DNA of 64,000 nt. Origin: Anagrus nilaparvatae. Lineage: Eukaryota > Arthropoda > Insecta > Hymenoptera > Mymaridae. Numbering within the stretch: the stretch's first letter is position 1; every line of letters begins with the position of its first letter. Shown here piece after piece: positions 1 to 11,587 of this stretch. The DNA lies in assembly GCA_022575985.1 (NCBI GenBank), contig JAKSXM010000266.1:434001-498000 (forward strand), in the 5' to 3' direction. The notes below the pieces were generated by a model. That model did not search any database. It was given only the letters and a program-made list of their open reading frames with translations, and was not told the origin of the DNA. Made by a program: the position numbers and the translations under genes.

Positions 1-748
1 CCCGTGAAAAGTTTGCGTCGTTCCATAGAAATGACGGATAAACCCTCGGTGATTAGGTCTGATCCAAAAGATTGGTGCGATAGAATTAAAATTTTAGACG
101 ATCTTCGCGAACTGGTAATCAAACACAACGCACGCGACAACGCACATAGACATAGACAACGCACGTGAAAAGCAGAAAGAATCTTACGATGTAGGCCGTA
201 AAGATGTTCGGTTCGAAGTTGGCGACTCCGTGTTGAGGACTTCTCACCCTCAGTCAGACGCCTCGCGTAAATTTTCAGCAAAATTAGCGCCAAGGAAGGA
301 TGAACCGGTTGAAATCACCAAGGTCTTGTCACCTACGGTATATGACGTGGAGACGTCAGATGGACGACAACTCAGTAAGGTGCACATAAAACACTTAACG
401 CCCTTGCGAGAGCGTCAACCAGAAGACTCTCACACCCCGTTAATTGATAAAAAAATAACCCAGACCATTATTCCACAGGATGTTGCCACCGGAAGACCTC
501 AGGGAAGCCTTGGAAGCCCCGCTCCCCGACTCGGACGAAGAAGAGGCCGTCCTAGAGGAGGTCGCAAGATCACCGTCGCCACCTCAGTTGGAAGTAATAG
601 CGCTTCCTCCTCTTCAGTTGGAAGTAATAGCGCTCCCTCCTCTTCAGTTGGAAGTAATAGCGCCACCCCCTGCACAGATTCACCCTGTCCAGCAGGATCG
701 CGAATTGTTGGGGGGAAGACGTTACGAGCCCGAAAATCGGCACTTTGA
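1..748 (+). pseudogene. 3' end of Ty3/gypsy pol (integrase C-terminal region), frameshifted
   Basis: This is the C-terminal part of a retrotransposon integrase, which inserts element cDNA into the host genome. Frame 1 is open from base 1 to a TGA at 166-168. The homology then resumes in another frame from about 180, so there is at least one frameshift. The second frame contains the chromodomain-like/SH3-like tail typical of insect gypsy integrases: RKDVRFEVGD, FSAKLAP, then VLSPTVYDVET and KVHIKHLTPL. After this comes a basic stretch (RRRGRPRGGRK) and a Ser-rich tail ending at 748. The upstream pol domains lie outside the window. Family assignment comes from remembered motif patterns. Confidence 0.75.
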
Positions 749-1313
749 ACCTTCCCGTTGGTCCTTGGAGTCCTTCCCCCTTGTACCATTCTATAGACCG
801 GTACGTTGGCGAGGAGTAATGTTTGGTGGGTTAACAGAAATCACGACCGATCTATGGGACCCACCTGAATTTGCGTGTTTTAACTGTTGGGAGAGAACGT
901 GCCCTGGCCGTCGTAATTGCAGAGTAGCTGTAAAAAAATTATGCTGTCACAATTGTGGCAGAGAGGGAGTGACTTTACGTTCTTGTACCTGATGTTCTGA
1001 GGCCCACAACCAATACCTCGAGGAGCTTCGGAGACAAGAAATACAAGTGGCTCCCCCGGAGCCCGCGGTTATTGATGATGATGCTCAGTTGGCAGTAGCA
1101 GGGGGGGAGCTAGTCCCAGAACCTCCGGCATTCCCTCCCCTTCAGGGAGAGGATGACCAACTTTTGAATGAAGAGGGTTGGGCAGAGGACCCTGAACGTA
1201 TAGAGCTAGAAAATCGCGTGCGCGCCTTAGCACACGACCTAGCCAGTCTACGGTGGGAGGAGCGAGATGCTTTGCTCCTGTTGCTATCGAATGAGATTTT
1301 CGATCCCATATAA
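480..1313 (+). pseudogene. Third ORF of the gypsy element with a Cys-rich cluster, one in-frame stop
   Basis: This frame overlaps the end of pol in a different register (480-748) and then continues alone. A single in-frame TGA at 990-992 splits it; the same frame stays open to 1313, giving about 277 codons. Visible parts are a proline- and glutamate-rich N-terminus with three decapeptide repeats (QLEVIALPPL type), and a Cys cluster at about 894-985 (CFNCWERTC then CCHNCGREG). An acidic and helical C-terminus follows, with ELENRVRALAHDLASLRWEE. The Cys pattern resembles paired zinc knuckles, so nucleic-acid binding is possible. An extra ORF after pol is known in some insect gypsy elements; its function here is unknown. 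Confidence 0.6.
582..671 (+). repeat. Three tandem 30-bp repeats read in two frames
   Basis: The unit containing cagttggaagtaatagcgc recurs exactly 30 bp apart three times. In the pol frame it codes a Ser/Asn-rich unit (SSVGSNSA); in the overlapping frame it codes QLEVIALPPL. Because 30 is divisible by three, both frames survive changes in copy number. Confidence 0.9.
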
Positions 1314-1872
1314 TCGCGCAGCACATAAGTTTTTCTATAGCTATTTTACTTATCTTTAATTATTTTGTATTAATTTTTAGTTTTTTTTTATTTAAAATAA
1401 CGTATGGCGACAGGACGCCAAATCACTACAATCATTGAAAAAAAAAACTCTTGTAATTAATTTTTCTTTTTTTGTTTTATTGAAATTCGGCGAAAAATTA
1501 ACGCCAATAACTTTTGTTTTTATAATCATTTTTTTTGTACTATAATTGTAAGAATAAAACCTTATTGTATAATAATAACAAGAAAAAAATTTTTGTAAAC
1601 TTAAACCTTCCTTCCTTTTCTGTACTTATAATAAATTGTGGCGTATGTCAAAAAAAAAAAAAAAACAATTTCCTTTGTGTTGTTAATTAAGCTTATATCT
1701 TCAAGTATCCAGAAAACCACTGGATGGTAAGTAGAGTTCACTAGCGTTCGCGATTCACTTTAGAGCCACTCTATTCTTAGTCACAATAACCACTCAATAC
1801 CAGGCGTAGGAGTTAGTCAGGACTGATAGTCGGTCCGTAGAACCCCTACGTACCGTTTACGGGGGGGAGTAT
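1314..1872 (+). other. Non-coding 3' region and polypurine tract of the gypsy element
   Basis: This is an AT-rich stretch after the last ORF with no coding frame. It ends with a purine run at 1860-1869 (seven G then AG) immediately before the LTR. That is where plus-strand DNA synthesis is primed in LTR elements. Confidence 0.65.
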
Positions 1873-2241
1873 TGTAGCATGGTAAATTTCCATGCTCCAT
1901 GAAATATGTATTTATTTTATAAGAAAGAGAGCTTGGGCGCAGGTTGAGGAATATGTGTGTGAGTGTAAGCGCGGACCTATAAAGCGATACTTATCAGAGA
2001 GAGTAGTCCGATATCTTTCCGTCTTTCTTTCTCTTCCTTGTTTCTCTTTTCCTTTAGTTATGTCATGCGCATCGTCTGCAGAAGCTATTATGGCCGATCG
2101 CATAGAATACGCATCGTGCTCTTAGTTTTTTTGTAATCTCGCTTTTTATAATTAATCGATTTTATTTTAATTAATTTTTAAAGGTGAATTAAAGAGTTTA
2201 GTAGTTAAAGTATATAATTCAGTATAAATTTTGGCGTGACA
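1873..2241 (+). repeat. 3' LTR of the gypsy element
   Basis: It starts TGTAGCATGG directly after the polypurine tract and ends TTGGCGTGACA, with the TG...CA borders of LTRs. An arginine/serine-like run of short ORFs inside is not considered coding. The downstream end is uncertain: a second possible CA border (GGTGACA) lies near 2270. The 5' LTR is outside the window, so the repeat and target-site duplication cannot be checked. Confidence 0.6.
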
Positions 2242-4289
2242 TTATCTATAAATATTGAAATTCTGGTGACAAGATTTTGTATCGAACAAGTGGTGTGTCT
2301 CCATAAGTAAAACGCACGTTTTTTCAATATTAAGAAAGCCGGCTGCAACAAGAAGTCAACTCCAGTGTCTGGCGTCAACAATTTATTAATTAATACTAAT
2401 CTCTTGGCTTTTATTTGTTTTTTTTTGGAAATTGGATTATATTATATTACTTGGACTTATTTGGATTTAATTCGATTTATTTCGACTACAAGGATTAAGG
2501 TACCTTTTTGATGAATAGATATTCAAGATATATTCTTTGGACTTTAATATTGTTTGGCGCAAAGAAGAAATTAGTCTTTCCTTTTTTTTTCCTTTATAAA
2601 AATTAAGGCACGGGAAAAATCTTATAATTTTCTTTTTACATTTTTTCTTGAACTTAATTTTTTTTTATTGTAATTTTCAACTTTTTTTGAAATTTTTAGT
2701 TTTTTTTTCTCAAGAGAGAGAGAGTCGGCGTGCATGTGTGAGCTTTATTTTTTTTTTACAATTAAAACTTGTAAATAACATTGCTAACTTTGGTGTGCAA
2801 ATTTAGGTTAATTTATATATTGCTATTATTATTATTTCTTTATTTTTATATTTACTATTGTTATTATTTTTATATTATTTTTTTTTGCTCATGACTAACT
2901 ATTATTGCTTGAAATTATTTTAAAAAATTATTTGCTTATATTATTGTAAGCTTGGTATTGAGTGACTTGATTTTTTTCGCGCTATTTACCATTTTTGATT
3001 TTTTTTTGAATTTTATTCAATTTTTTTAAGCTTAAACACTATTAAATTTTGCATATCATTTTTTTTTGGTTATTTGAATTTAAACTTTTTTTTTGCAATT
3101 GCTTGGCTTGGTCAATAATTATTATTACTTTATTATTACAATTGGAAATTGTTTGGCTTACAGTGAATAACCCTTATTAACCCTGTAACTAATATTTACC
3201 ATTTTTTTTGTTGGATTAATTTTTTTTTTTAATTATTATTATCAACATTATTATTATTTTTTATTCTTCCTTAATTATTATTATTGCTAATATTTTTGCA
3301 TTATTATTATTAAGTATACATATTGATTTTTTTTTTAAATTATTGCTTTTTTTTACCTTTAATTTTTTACTATTCTTGCTTTATTGATTTACTGGGTGAC
3401 GTTACCTGAGCCAATTTATAATGTGGAAATTTTCCTCTTCCAGCTTATATAAATAAAATTTAGAGTTTGAGACTTGTCAAGAAAAAGGTCAATTAATTCA
3501 CTAAAATAATCTAAGACTCCTTTTTCTCGACAAGGTCCAAAGGGGGTCCGTCTAAGGGAATATCACACGAATATATTCACCTATACTAAACGGGGATCAG
3601 TAGGTTCTGATCTTAGAGCGAAAAACTAAAGATTAAATAAAATATTGAAAAAGAGTACTAAATTATGAAACTTACCCATATATAATTTACAATAATCAAG
3701 GGTAAGGTAAGCTATTAGTAATAAAATAAAAATACAATAATTAATTAAGTGTCGCTCACCAGCATAAAATTTATTAATAAAAATATTGAATTTATGTGAG
3801 GACTAATATATACACAAAATCTTAAAGCTAAATTAACAAGAGTGATATTCGCGAATACACGCGGCGCTTACGCGACTTAAAGATATTGTCGTAACAAATT
3901 ATTACGCGACGTGAATCTAATTACTTTATGTATATAAAATAATGATAATGATAAATAGCGAACACTGGCCAAGTGAATCACTAGAATTATAATTTAAATT
4001 TACTGAGAGAGAGAGAGATAGAACGATAGCGATATAAAATAATTACAACTAATTTATAATAAATGCAGCTGCCACATTATAATGTAATGTTTTATTATTA
4101 TAGTTTAAATATTTTTTATCAAATTTTATAATTATTTTTACAGTTTATAATTATAAATTAAAAAATTAATATTTAAAATTGTTTTACAAATTTTTATTAA
4201 TTAGATAAAATCTAAGACGAAATTTTTAGAAGTTGTATAATAAATAAATGAGAAAATTATTGTATTTCTTATTTCCGTATATAATAATA
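2242..4289. other. Gene-free T-rich and AT-rich stretch
   Basis: This contains long T runs and ATTATT-type microsatellite. A short inverted repeat occurs near 3472-3536, where cttgtcaagaaaaagg pairs with cctttttctcgacaagg. There is also a GA-rich microsatellite near 4005. No coding frame or recognisable element was seen. Confidence 0.5.
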
Positions 4290-4400
4290 CTAGCTGCCTC
4301 CAGCTCGCTTCGCTCACCCCGGCAGCTACCATAGGGACTGCGCCCCCCTGGACCCCTGCGGATTTATTTTTCCAAAAATATGTTGTTTTACGTTACTCAA
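4290..4400 (-). mobile_element. Helitron-like 3' terminus
   Basis: On the minus strand the sequence ends with a GC-rich hairpin followed by CTAG and then T. The stem is GCTGCC (4293-4298) with GGCAGC (4321-4326), and a smaller palindrome built on gctcgcttcgctc lies within it. Helitrons characteristically end in a hairpin plus CTRR and insert before a T. The hairpin is a GC island in very AT-rich DNA. The other end of the element was not found. Confidence 0.5.
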
Positions 4401-5211
4401 TATTTTGTAAAATAACCTTTTTTTATCCGAAGTATTATCTAAAATTTACTAAATCATAAAAATTACGGGCATATGAACCCAGACAGATACATAGTGATCA
4501 GCAATACAAAGCTTAGCTACCCTTCCATGGGATCCACAAGTGTTCATTGTTTCCCGCAAATACCCATTCTAGGGTTCTGTCTGATAATAGCTGTTAAAAC
4601 TTCTTTTAGTTACTATATTCAGTTACTACATCAGTGGCTGATAAAAATTAAAAACATATATAATATATTAGTCCTAAACTTTTAAAATTTTCGAAAAACT
4701 ATTAAGTAAGTTAAAACTATTAAGTAACTTATGAAAGATCGAACCGATTATCTTGAAAATTTAGGTAAATACGTAAAAAATAAACCTGAATCGAATGAAA
4801 TTCTTTATGCCATAAAAATTTTTCCTCGGTTTTCAGTTTTTTTGGTTTTTTTTTTTAAATTTGATAAAAATTTTTTTCTTGGAAATCCAGTTTTTTCAAC
4901 ATAAAATTTTTTTTCCGTTATTAATTGAAATAAAGCCTAGCCTATGTTCTGACCCGTAATTTTTTCCATCTTTTGCCGTAAACCCTATGTCTGTAGCTTT
5001 TATTGTGTTCTCGTTTATCACGTTTGGACATACAAACATACATAAGTAAAGATAAGATATAAATTTAACATCCAAATTTTATGCTAAAAAATATATGTAA
5101 CTCTGGAAACATCTAATCTAATTTTGGAAATTAAAAATATAATAATATTTGATTAATTAAAAAAATTATTTTATCATTAATTTACAAAATTAATATTTTA
5201 AATTTAAACTA

Positions 5212-5219
<8 letters not shown>
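4401..5219. other. AT-rich stretch without genes
   Basis: No coding frame is supported. It may be the body of the non-autonomous Helitron-like element ending at 4290, but no 5' end is recognisable. Confidence 0.4.

Positions 5220-5244
<25 letters not shown>
5220..5244. repeat. (AT)n microsatellite at the mitochondrial insert border
   Basis: A pure AT dinucleotide run ends exactly where the ND4L-like frame begins. Confidence 0.85.
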
Positions 5245-5248
<4 letters not shown>

Positions 5249-5530
5249 TTAATTTTTTATAATTACATATTTATATTTATTTTTTCAATTTTTATATTTA
5301 GTTATTTATATAACCATTTATTATTAACATTATTAAGTATAGAATTTATAATAATAAATTTATTAATATTTATATATTATATTTATTTATTAAATAATAA
5401 TATAAATCAAATTTTATATTTTTTATCTTTTACAGTATCTGAAGGAGTATTATTATTAACTTTATTAATTTTATTAATTCGTAGATGTGCAAATGATAAT
5501 ACAAAAATTTTTAATTTAATTTTATGATAA
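5243..5530 (+). pseudogene. nad4L: Nuclear copy of mitochondrial ND4L (NUMT)
   Basis: Read with the invertebrate mitochondrial code (TGA Trp, ATA Met, AGA Ser), this is an uninterrupted frame of 95 codons, the normal ND4L length. It has the family landmarks: NHLLL-LLSMEF near residues 24-35, then SEGVLLLTLL, then an IR-CANDN segment matching the usual HGND motif. It is hydrophobic throughout. The frame ends ATGATAA, the classic 7-nt overlap between ND4L and ND4 in insect mitochondria. ND4L is a membrane subunit of respiratory complex I; in nuclear DNA under the standard code this copy cannot be expressed. The open frame suggests a recent insertion, or an assembly join. Confidence 0.85.
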
Positions 5531-5640
5531 AAATTATATTATTTACATTTTTTATAATTTTAATTATTAATTATTTAAAAAATTTTTATATTTTTAATTT
5601 ATTTTTTTAAAAAATTATTATATTAATAAATTTTAATTAT
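5524..5640 (+). pseudogene. nad4: 5' fragment of mitochondrial ND4
   Basis: It starts at the ATG shared with the ND4L stop and reads MMKI-LFTFF and so on for about 28 codons. It then meets a stop at a T-run, likely a one-base slip, since shifting the frame continues a similar hydrophobic and lysine-rich sequence. The homology stops at about 5640, where the LINE begins. Only the first tenth or so of ND4 is present. Confidence 0.7.
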
Positions 5641-5776
5641 ACTGATATACCTCAGGCTGATAAGTCACTTGCTCAAAAGGTGTCGAATTCAGCTTTCGGT
5701 TCCGATCGGGAGAAAGCCCCGGTGGCTGGCACCGGCCCCATGGATTCTGAGGGGGGCCAACAATTTTGCATGAAAG

Positions 5777-7668
5777 GTGGATTTAACATCATCTTCCACC
5801 CAGGGTGGACCAGGTAACGAACTTCTAGCCATAGTTTTGCTTGAATATATTCAGCATCCACTACCTGCATACGGTACAGGGAATACTGAAAAACCAAGCT
5901 ATGCAGGCAGCCTTAAATATCTGCAGAGCTTAGCATATGGTACTGGTAGTCTTGACACGGACCAGGCCTTTGATCAAGCAGTGGTCGAAAAGCCCAATGC
6001 CTTCCTTCACCACATTTCTCTTCTGAAGGACGTTGTTCAGGCTTTGGAAAAAAACCATAAGGAAATGATTGAAGCTCATCGCAGCATGTCACATCACTGT
6101 ACCTCAGTACAAAAAAATTGCGGCATGCCAATTAAAAATGGAGTAAATCTCTTCGGCAATGTGCTTATTCAACTTGAGCTAATAACGAAGAGACTGCATG
6201 TGGAAACGCTAGATAATGAGTCTGCTCTTGAAAAAGCAGAACATAAACAGCAGGCAAAGAGAACCCGATCGTTTTCCTCTGAGGAGAACTCTCCAGAGTC
6301 TAGACAAGATAGGAAAAGGATCTCCAAGAAGAACCTCAGCAACTCTAGCAACATAGATAAATCTGAGGTGGAGCAGCAGAACAACGCGGAGCTCCAGGAA
6401 GAGGAAAGAAGGAAAATGCTGCTTCAAGAAAACCAGAGGAAGGAGCAAGAGCAGAGGAAGAAGGAGAAAGTACGACTGGATCAGGAGGAAAGAGAGCGGC
6501 GATAAAAAGAGAAACTGCTCCACGAACAAAAGAAGAAAGAAAGCCTGCTAAAACTATATCAAAAGCAGGTGGAGCAGAATAAAGTCAATCGGCCACCAAA
6601 AGAGAATCAACCTGCGGGGGAGAACGTCGCAACAAGGAAGATGATTCAAAGATGGCACCTAACGACAGCAAGAAGGACGGCCCTCAGGATAACCCCAGGA
6701 CCTCCCCCAACAAGGATAGAGATAAGGTATCCCCTAGGCATTGGTCCAAAAAGGAAAGAAAGCAGCAGAGGAAGCTTAAAAGGCTGCAGCTTAAGCAGGG
6801 AAATGACCTTTCCGAAAAGACGGACCAGCCAACTAAGCCAACGCAAGTAATGGAAAAGAGTAAAAAAGGGTGGCGCAACCCCCGAAGCTACATGGAACCT
6901 GTCGATAAGGATAAATTTCCTTCCAAGGTGGGAAGGCGCAGGTATAGGAAAAGGAAGGAAGCCTTCCAGATTACCCCAGCGGCGGGCAAATCCTACGATG
7001 AAACGCTTCTCGATTTAAAAAGACACGTTAACCTCGAAGAATCTGGCGCGAAGGTCCACCGCATTAGGAAAACTCAAAACGGCAGCGTCCTTATTGAGTT
7101 GGAGGCCATCGAGGACCGACAAAAACTTGAAGAAACGGTGAAGTTAGTCACGGGCCCTGAGTCGTGAATTGATCCCGACACCAAAACTCGAAATTCGAGA
7201 TTTGGATGGGGTCACGAAAGAACAGGAGATTCAGGCAGCTGTTGCCAAGGCCATAGGTGTCGAAAATGGTGACCTATTACAGAAATCCATTTTCAAAACC
7301 ACAGGGACAATAAGCCAGATGGCCGTGGTGGACCTTCTTGAGGCCGACGCTCTACGCCTGGCCAAAAAGGGCAAAATCCAGATCGGCTGGGCATCGATTA
7401 GAGTGCACCTCCGTGCAGACGTGAGGCGCTGCTACAAATGTCTGGGCTATGGACATAGCTAATATGTCTGCAGAGGCCCAGACAGAAGTAAGGCGTGTAT
7501 AAAGTGTGGCAAAGATGGCCATAAGAGGACAGAGTGCAGCAAGGATAAGCCTGAATGCTTCCTCTACAAGACCAGAAAGGCTAAGTGCTCCACGGAGCAC
7601 TATCCTGGAGAGGGAAACTGCCCCAGTTATCGGGAGGCTCTGGCTGTGGCGAGAAGCAGTTGTCATCG
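5777..7668 (+). pseudogene. LINE ORF1, gag-like protein with CCHC knuckles
   Basis: The product would bind element RNA. Pieces in changing frames are: 5777-6505 (a long charged, Gln/Glu/Lys-rich coiled-coil region, broken by a stop at 6503-6505); 6652-7167 (basic segment, then DLKRHVNLEESGAKV typical of ORF1 nucleic-acid-binding folds); and 7169-7665. The last piece has CYKCLGYGHS, CIKCGKDGHKRTEC and a third Cys/His motif. An in-frame TAA at 7460-7462 falls inside the first knuckle. At least two frameshifts and two stops make it non-functional. Confidence 0.75.
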
Positions 7669-7671
7669 GAA

Positions 7672-10049
7672 ATGATCAAGGTTCTCCAAGGGAACATGCG
7701 GCACGCACGGGAAGCTGGTGCATTGTTGGATCAAATTGCACGCGAAGAGGATGCAAATATCCTCTTACTAAGCGAGCAATATTACAACATGAACCACAAG
7801 TACTGGCTTTCCGATGACACTGGTTGCTGCGCCATATGGCTTAGAGGCAGAGCCCAAACGTCCCTTATCCAACAAGGGAAAAGGAATTGCCACGTTTGGG
7901 CCAAGTGCGGCGAGACAACTTACATAAGTTGCTATCTCTCCCAAAACGGCAGCTTGGCAAAGCTGGCTATAAAGCTGGCCAGCATCGAGAGCACGGTCCG
8001 AACGGCGACTGGTTGCGTCATCCTTGGTGGAGACGTCAACGCCAGGGCTCTGGAATGGGGGATGCCAACGACTAACCCCAGGGGACGAATGTTGCTCGAA
8101 ATGGCCACTAGAAGCAAACTAGTGGTCCAGAATAGAGGCAACAGGCCCACCTACGAGAGGCCGGGTTGGGGTGCCTCTATTTCGAACATAACCTTCGTTA
8201 CAGAAGCTGCGTCCGGAAGAATAGGCGTTTGGAGGGTGATGGATGATCAATAGAATGGTAGTGATCATCATTACATCGCCTTCCGGGTATTAGAAGGAAC
8301 CTCAACGACCTCCGTACAGGAGGCGCCCCCTGGGTTGGAACGTCCCAAAAATGGACGAAGACAGATTCGAGGAGTATCTTCGAATCGAGTCAGCGTCCAT
8401 CCCCGCTTGGCATGGAGGGACCACAAGTCCCCATGAAGCTGAAATCTTAGTTAAGAAAGTAACGTCTCTATTATGCGGGGCTTGTAATGCCTCAATGCCT
8501 CACCTCAGGCCCAGGAAAGGGAGAAAGCCAGTGTACTGGTGGACTCCCGAAATAGCTGAACTCCGGAAGGAATACCCTGAAAGGCCCATCCTGGAAAACC
8601 CGGTTGAGGTGATACCCAGGGAGGAAGTGCCGCTGTTCAGCGAAGGCAAAATGGTCAAGGCCATAAAGGCCATAAAAAATGGCAAGGGGGCCGGGTGGAA
8701 TACCAGCGGAAGTGCTCCGAAGAGCGGTCAAAGTAATCCCTGGTATCCTGTTAAGCATGTTCAATGCGTGTTGGAGTGTTGGTGGCAGGAGTGTTGCCAA
8801 ATCAATGGAACTTGCCACGTCTCGTGCTCTTGAACAAGGGCAAGGGGGGAGCCCCGGACTCTCAATCATCTTACAGACCTTTGTGTATGTTAAATACCAT
8901 TGGTAAGGTGATGAAGAGCATGCTCCGGGCAAGGCTCAGAAGGGCAATCGAGGAGGGCGGTGGTCTCTCTGAGGAGCAGCATGGTTTTCGTGAAGGGCAT
9001 TTCACGATAGATGCCATACGGCGTGTCGTGGATATAGTAGAGGCTGAGAGGCAAAAGCAGCCTGCAATTTGCAAGGACGTCCTTTTGGTAACGCTGGATG
9101 TCAAAAAAGCTTTCAACTTGGCCAGGTGGGATAACATGATCCGGTCCCTCGAGTACGATTTCCGGATACCCAGGTATCTGGGTAACGTACTAAGGGATTA
9201 CCTGCGGGACCGGAGACTGCTCTACGACACGCTCGATGGAAGGCGTGAAAGGGTTTTGAGTGCAGGCATTGCGCAAGGTTCGGTTCTCGGACCGGACCTG
9301 TGGAATGCCTTTTACGATGACTTGTTGCGCGTCCACCTCCCGGAAGGAGTTTCCCTGATCGGGTACGCCGACGACGTGGCCCTGACAAAAACTGGCAGGG
9401 ACATGGAAGTGACCCAGGAGAGGTTAAATCTAGTCATGAGACGGATTACCTCTGGATGGGCGATCACGGGCTCCAGCTTGCGATCCCAAAAACGGAGATC
9501 GTATTGCTGACCCGTCGAAGGGTTCCTACCGACTTCGATGTAATTATCAAAGCTGGCGGAAACCCTCACACGATCCGAACCAGAATATCGGTGCAATACC
9601 TGGTAGTTCAGCTTGATAACAAGCTGACCTTCTGAGAGCAATTTCAGAGGTCGTGTGAAAAGGTAGCGTCGGTCGGATCCTCCCTGTCAAGGCTCCTTGC
9701 CAACATTGGGGGACCCAAATCAGGGAAGCGAAGGCTCCTGATGTCAGTCGTCAACTCTGTCCTGCTCTACGGATCAGAAGTCTGGGCAAAGACCACAGAA
9801 ACTGCCAAGTACAGACATAAAATATCGTCTGTACAGAGGCAAGCGGCAGTGAGGATCGCCTGCGGATACCACACGGTATTTCTAGAGGCGATCCAGGTTG
9901 TCGCTTCGGTGATAACCATTGACCTGCTAGCGTTGGAGCGGAAATTCATCTACGAGAGCGTAGATGAGCGTGAAGTGGCATCCACTCGCTTCCGCTTCAA
10001 CTCCATGAAAGCATGGAAAAAAAGATGGAAAAAGAACCAAGAGAAAAAT
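7672..10049 (+). pseudogene. LINE ORF2, endonuclease and reverse transcriptase
   Basis: The first ATG of the frame is at 7672, just after ORF1. The endonuclease part (7672-8280) shows LLSEQY, GGDVNARALEWG and SDHHYIAF, the catalytic landmarks of APE-type LINE endonucleases; a TAG at 8251-8253 interrupts it. Reverse transcriptase (8580-9510) shows YRPLCMLNTIGK, HGFREGHFTIDAI, TLDVKKAF, GIAQGSVLGP and the catalytic GYADDV. A C-terminal region (9741-10030) with LYGSEVWA and RRQAAVRIACGY-like sequence follows, cut off by the MITE. Motif spelling is closest to the R1/LOA group from memory. Several frameshifts are present. Confidence 0.8.
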
Positions 10050-10487
10050 GCAATTAACTATGAAACCGCATGGTATCTACAGATAGATCTCAAAAATATG
10101 AACAAAAAATGTTTAATAAGTATTAGGCTAAAATCAATTAATTTGGCAGTAATTAATTAATAAAGATAGACCAATCGATATTTAAATAAAAATAAATAAT
10201 ATATTAAATGCAGCTGCTGATGGCCTTTGTCTTGGAAAAAAAAACCTGTTTTATGGAAGAATAAAGAAAAAAAACTTTATAAAAACAATAGAATACTAGA
10301 CGAAGGCGAGGCAATAGAAAAAAGATGTAATATTTGAATATTATTTAAATCTCGATTGGTCTATCTTTATTAATTAATTACTGCCAAATTAATTGATTTT
10401 AGTCAAATACTTATCGCACATTTTTTGTTCATATTTTTGAGATCTATCTGTAGATACCGTGCGGTTTCATAGTTAATTGCCACCCTG
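10050..10487. mobile_element. MITE with long terminal inverted repeats, one end truncated
   Basis: gcaattaactatgaaaccgc (from 10050) recurs inverted at the other end (to 10480), and the arms stay complementary for about 130 bp: tatctacagatag..., the segment with aattaattaat, and agatagaccaatcga. The right end continues ccaccctgta, which looks like a mariner-type terminus. The left end lacks these last bases and joins the LINE ORF2 frame directly. It carries no ORF. Confidence 0.75.
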
Positions 10488-11587
10488 TATAAAAATAAAA
10501 ATTCTTATATAAATAAAAATTGTCGTTGCGCGCTACTGAACTCTAGGTGGTGTGTTGATGTAGAAGGCCTCTACATGGCACCACCGTATATCATGCAAAT
10601 GGGCGTTTTTTCTCCTATATGGTTTTTCGCGCCATCGTCAACCGGAATTGGTTGCATGATTCCTCAAAAAATACCGGTCCTTAACCAAGGGAAAGCCCAT
10701 ACCCTTAAAAAATGGGGCAAATCAGGGAGTGTGTAAAAATACTCACTGGTTGTCGGTAAGGCAGACCTTCCTACATACATTTCCATCCTTAATTCCCTTC
10801 TTCTCCTACAGATGGCAGCGACTCTACTGAGCAATGTTCATTGAAGTGTATGGTTTAATATTGAAAAGTATAGTCGTTGCTATACTTCCCACACAATTTG
10901 TCCACATACGTCTCCAAATATATCTAATTATTTCCATTAAAGGAAAAAGCTGTATATATCTCAATATATGTATCGACTTCCGAGGGAATAAGAGTAAAAA
11001 ATGCGGTTTGGACCGCTTGTGTAAATTGTTTGGTGACCTCCGTATAACGAAAAGTTCTAAGAGGTCAACAAATATAACCTATGGTTAATAAAGAGCATAC
11101 ATACTTTCTCTAATTACGATTTCTATAAAATATATATTAATTTAATTTAAAAAAAAATAATAAAAAATTTTTTTTATTGTCTAATAGACTCAAAAATTAT
11201 TTTGAGACTATTAGAGACTATTAGACTTTTCGAGGATACGTTTGCTTTGAATAAAAATTTAACGAAGTATGAATAAGTATATAGCGAAAGTAAAATTCTA
11301 TCATATTTCTTAAATATTTCACTTATTAAGTAAATTTTCAAATAATTTTATTTTTTCCAAAGATAGTACAAATTGAATAACTAACTATGGCAAAAGTCAC
11401 CAATATACTTTTTTTCTTCACTTTCATACCGTTTTTAAGTAAATTGAGTTGCTACCTATTTTTTTAATAGTCTTTTAGGCTTCTATTTCTTTTGAGTCAG
11501 TTTTATTAATATTTTAAAAAAACAAAATGAAAAAATTATCCTAAAATTTTAAATTTTTAAATGTTCTAAATAGTTTTAATTTTTTAG
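10488..11587. other. Non-coding stretch with a GC-rich hairpin
   Basis: A compact hairpin lies at 10549-10586: ggtggtgtg, then tgtagaaggcctctaca as an inner stem, then ccacc. A T-to-AT-rich stretch follows, with no exon recognised. It is presumably intron or upstream region of the DUF389-type gene. Confidence 0.45.

Larger units (their letters stand above)
5647..10049 (+). mobile_element. Decayed R1/LOA-like non-LTR retrotransposon (LINE)
   Basis: This is a two-ORF element with ORF1 (zinc knuckles) and ORF2 (AP endonuclease plus reverse transcriptase), both with stops and frameshifts. It is GC-richer than the surroundings. The 5' end abuts the mitochondrial fragment. The 3' end is cut by a MITE at 10050, so no 3' tail or target-site duplication is visible. 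Confidence 0.8.

Noticed and set aside
1069..1326. Minus-strand ORFs opposite the gypsy third ORF
   Set aside because: They are shadows of the plus-strand frame, which has recognisable Cys motifs.
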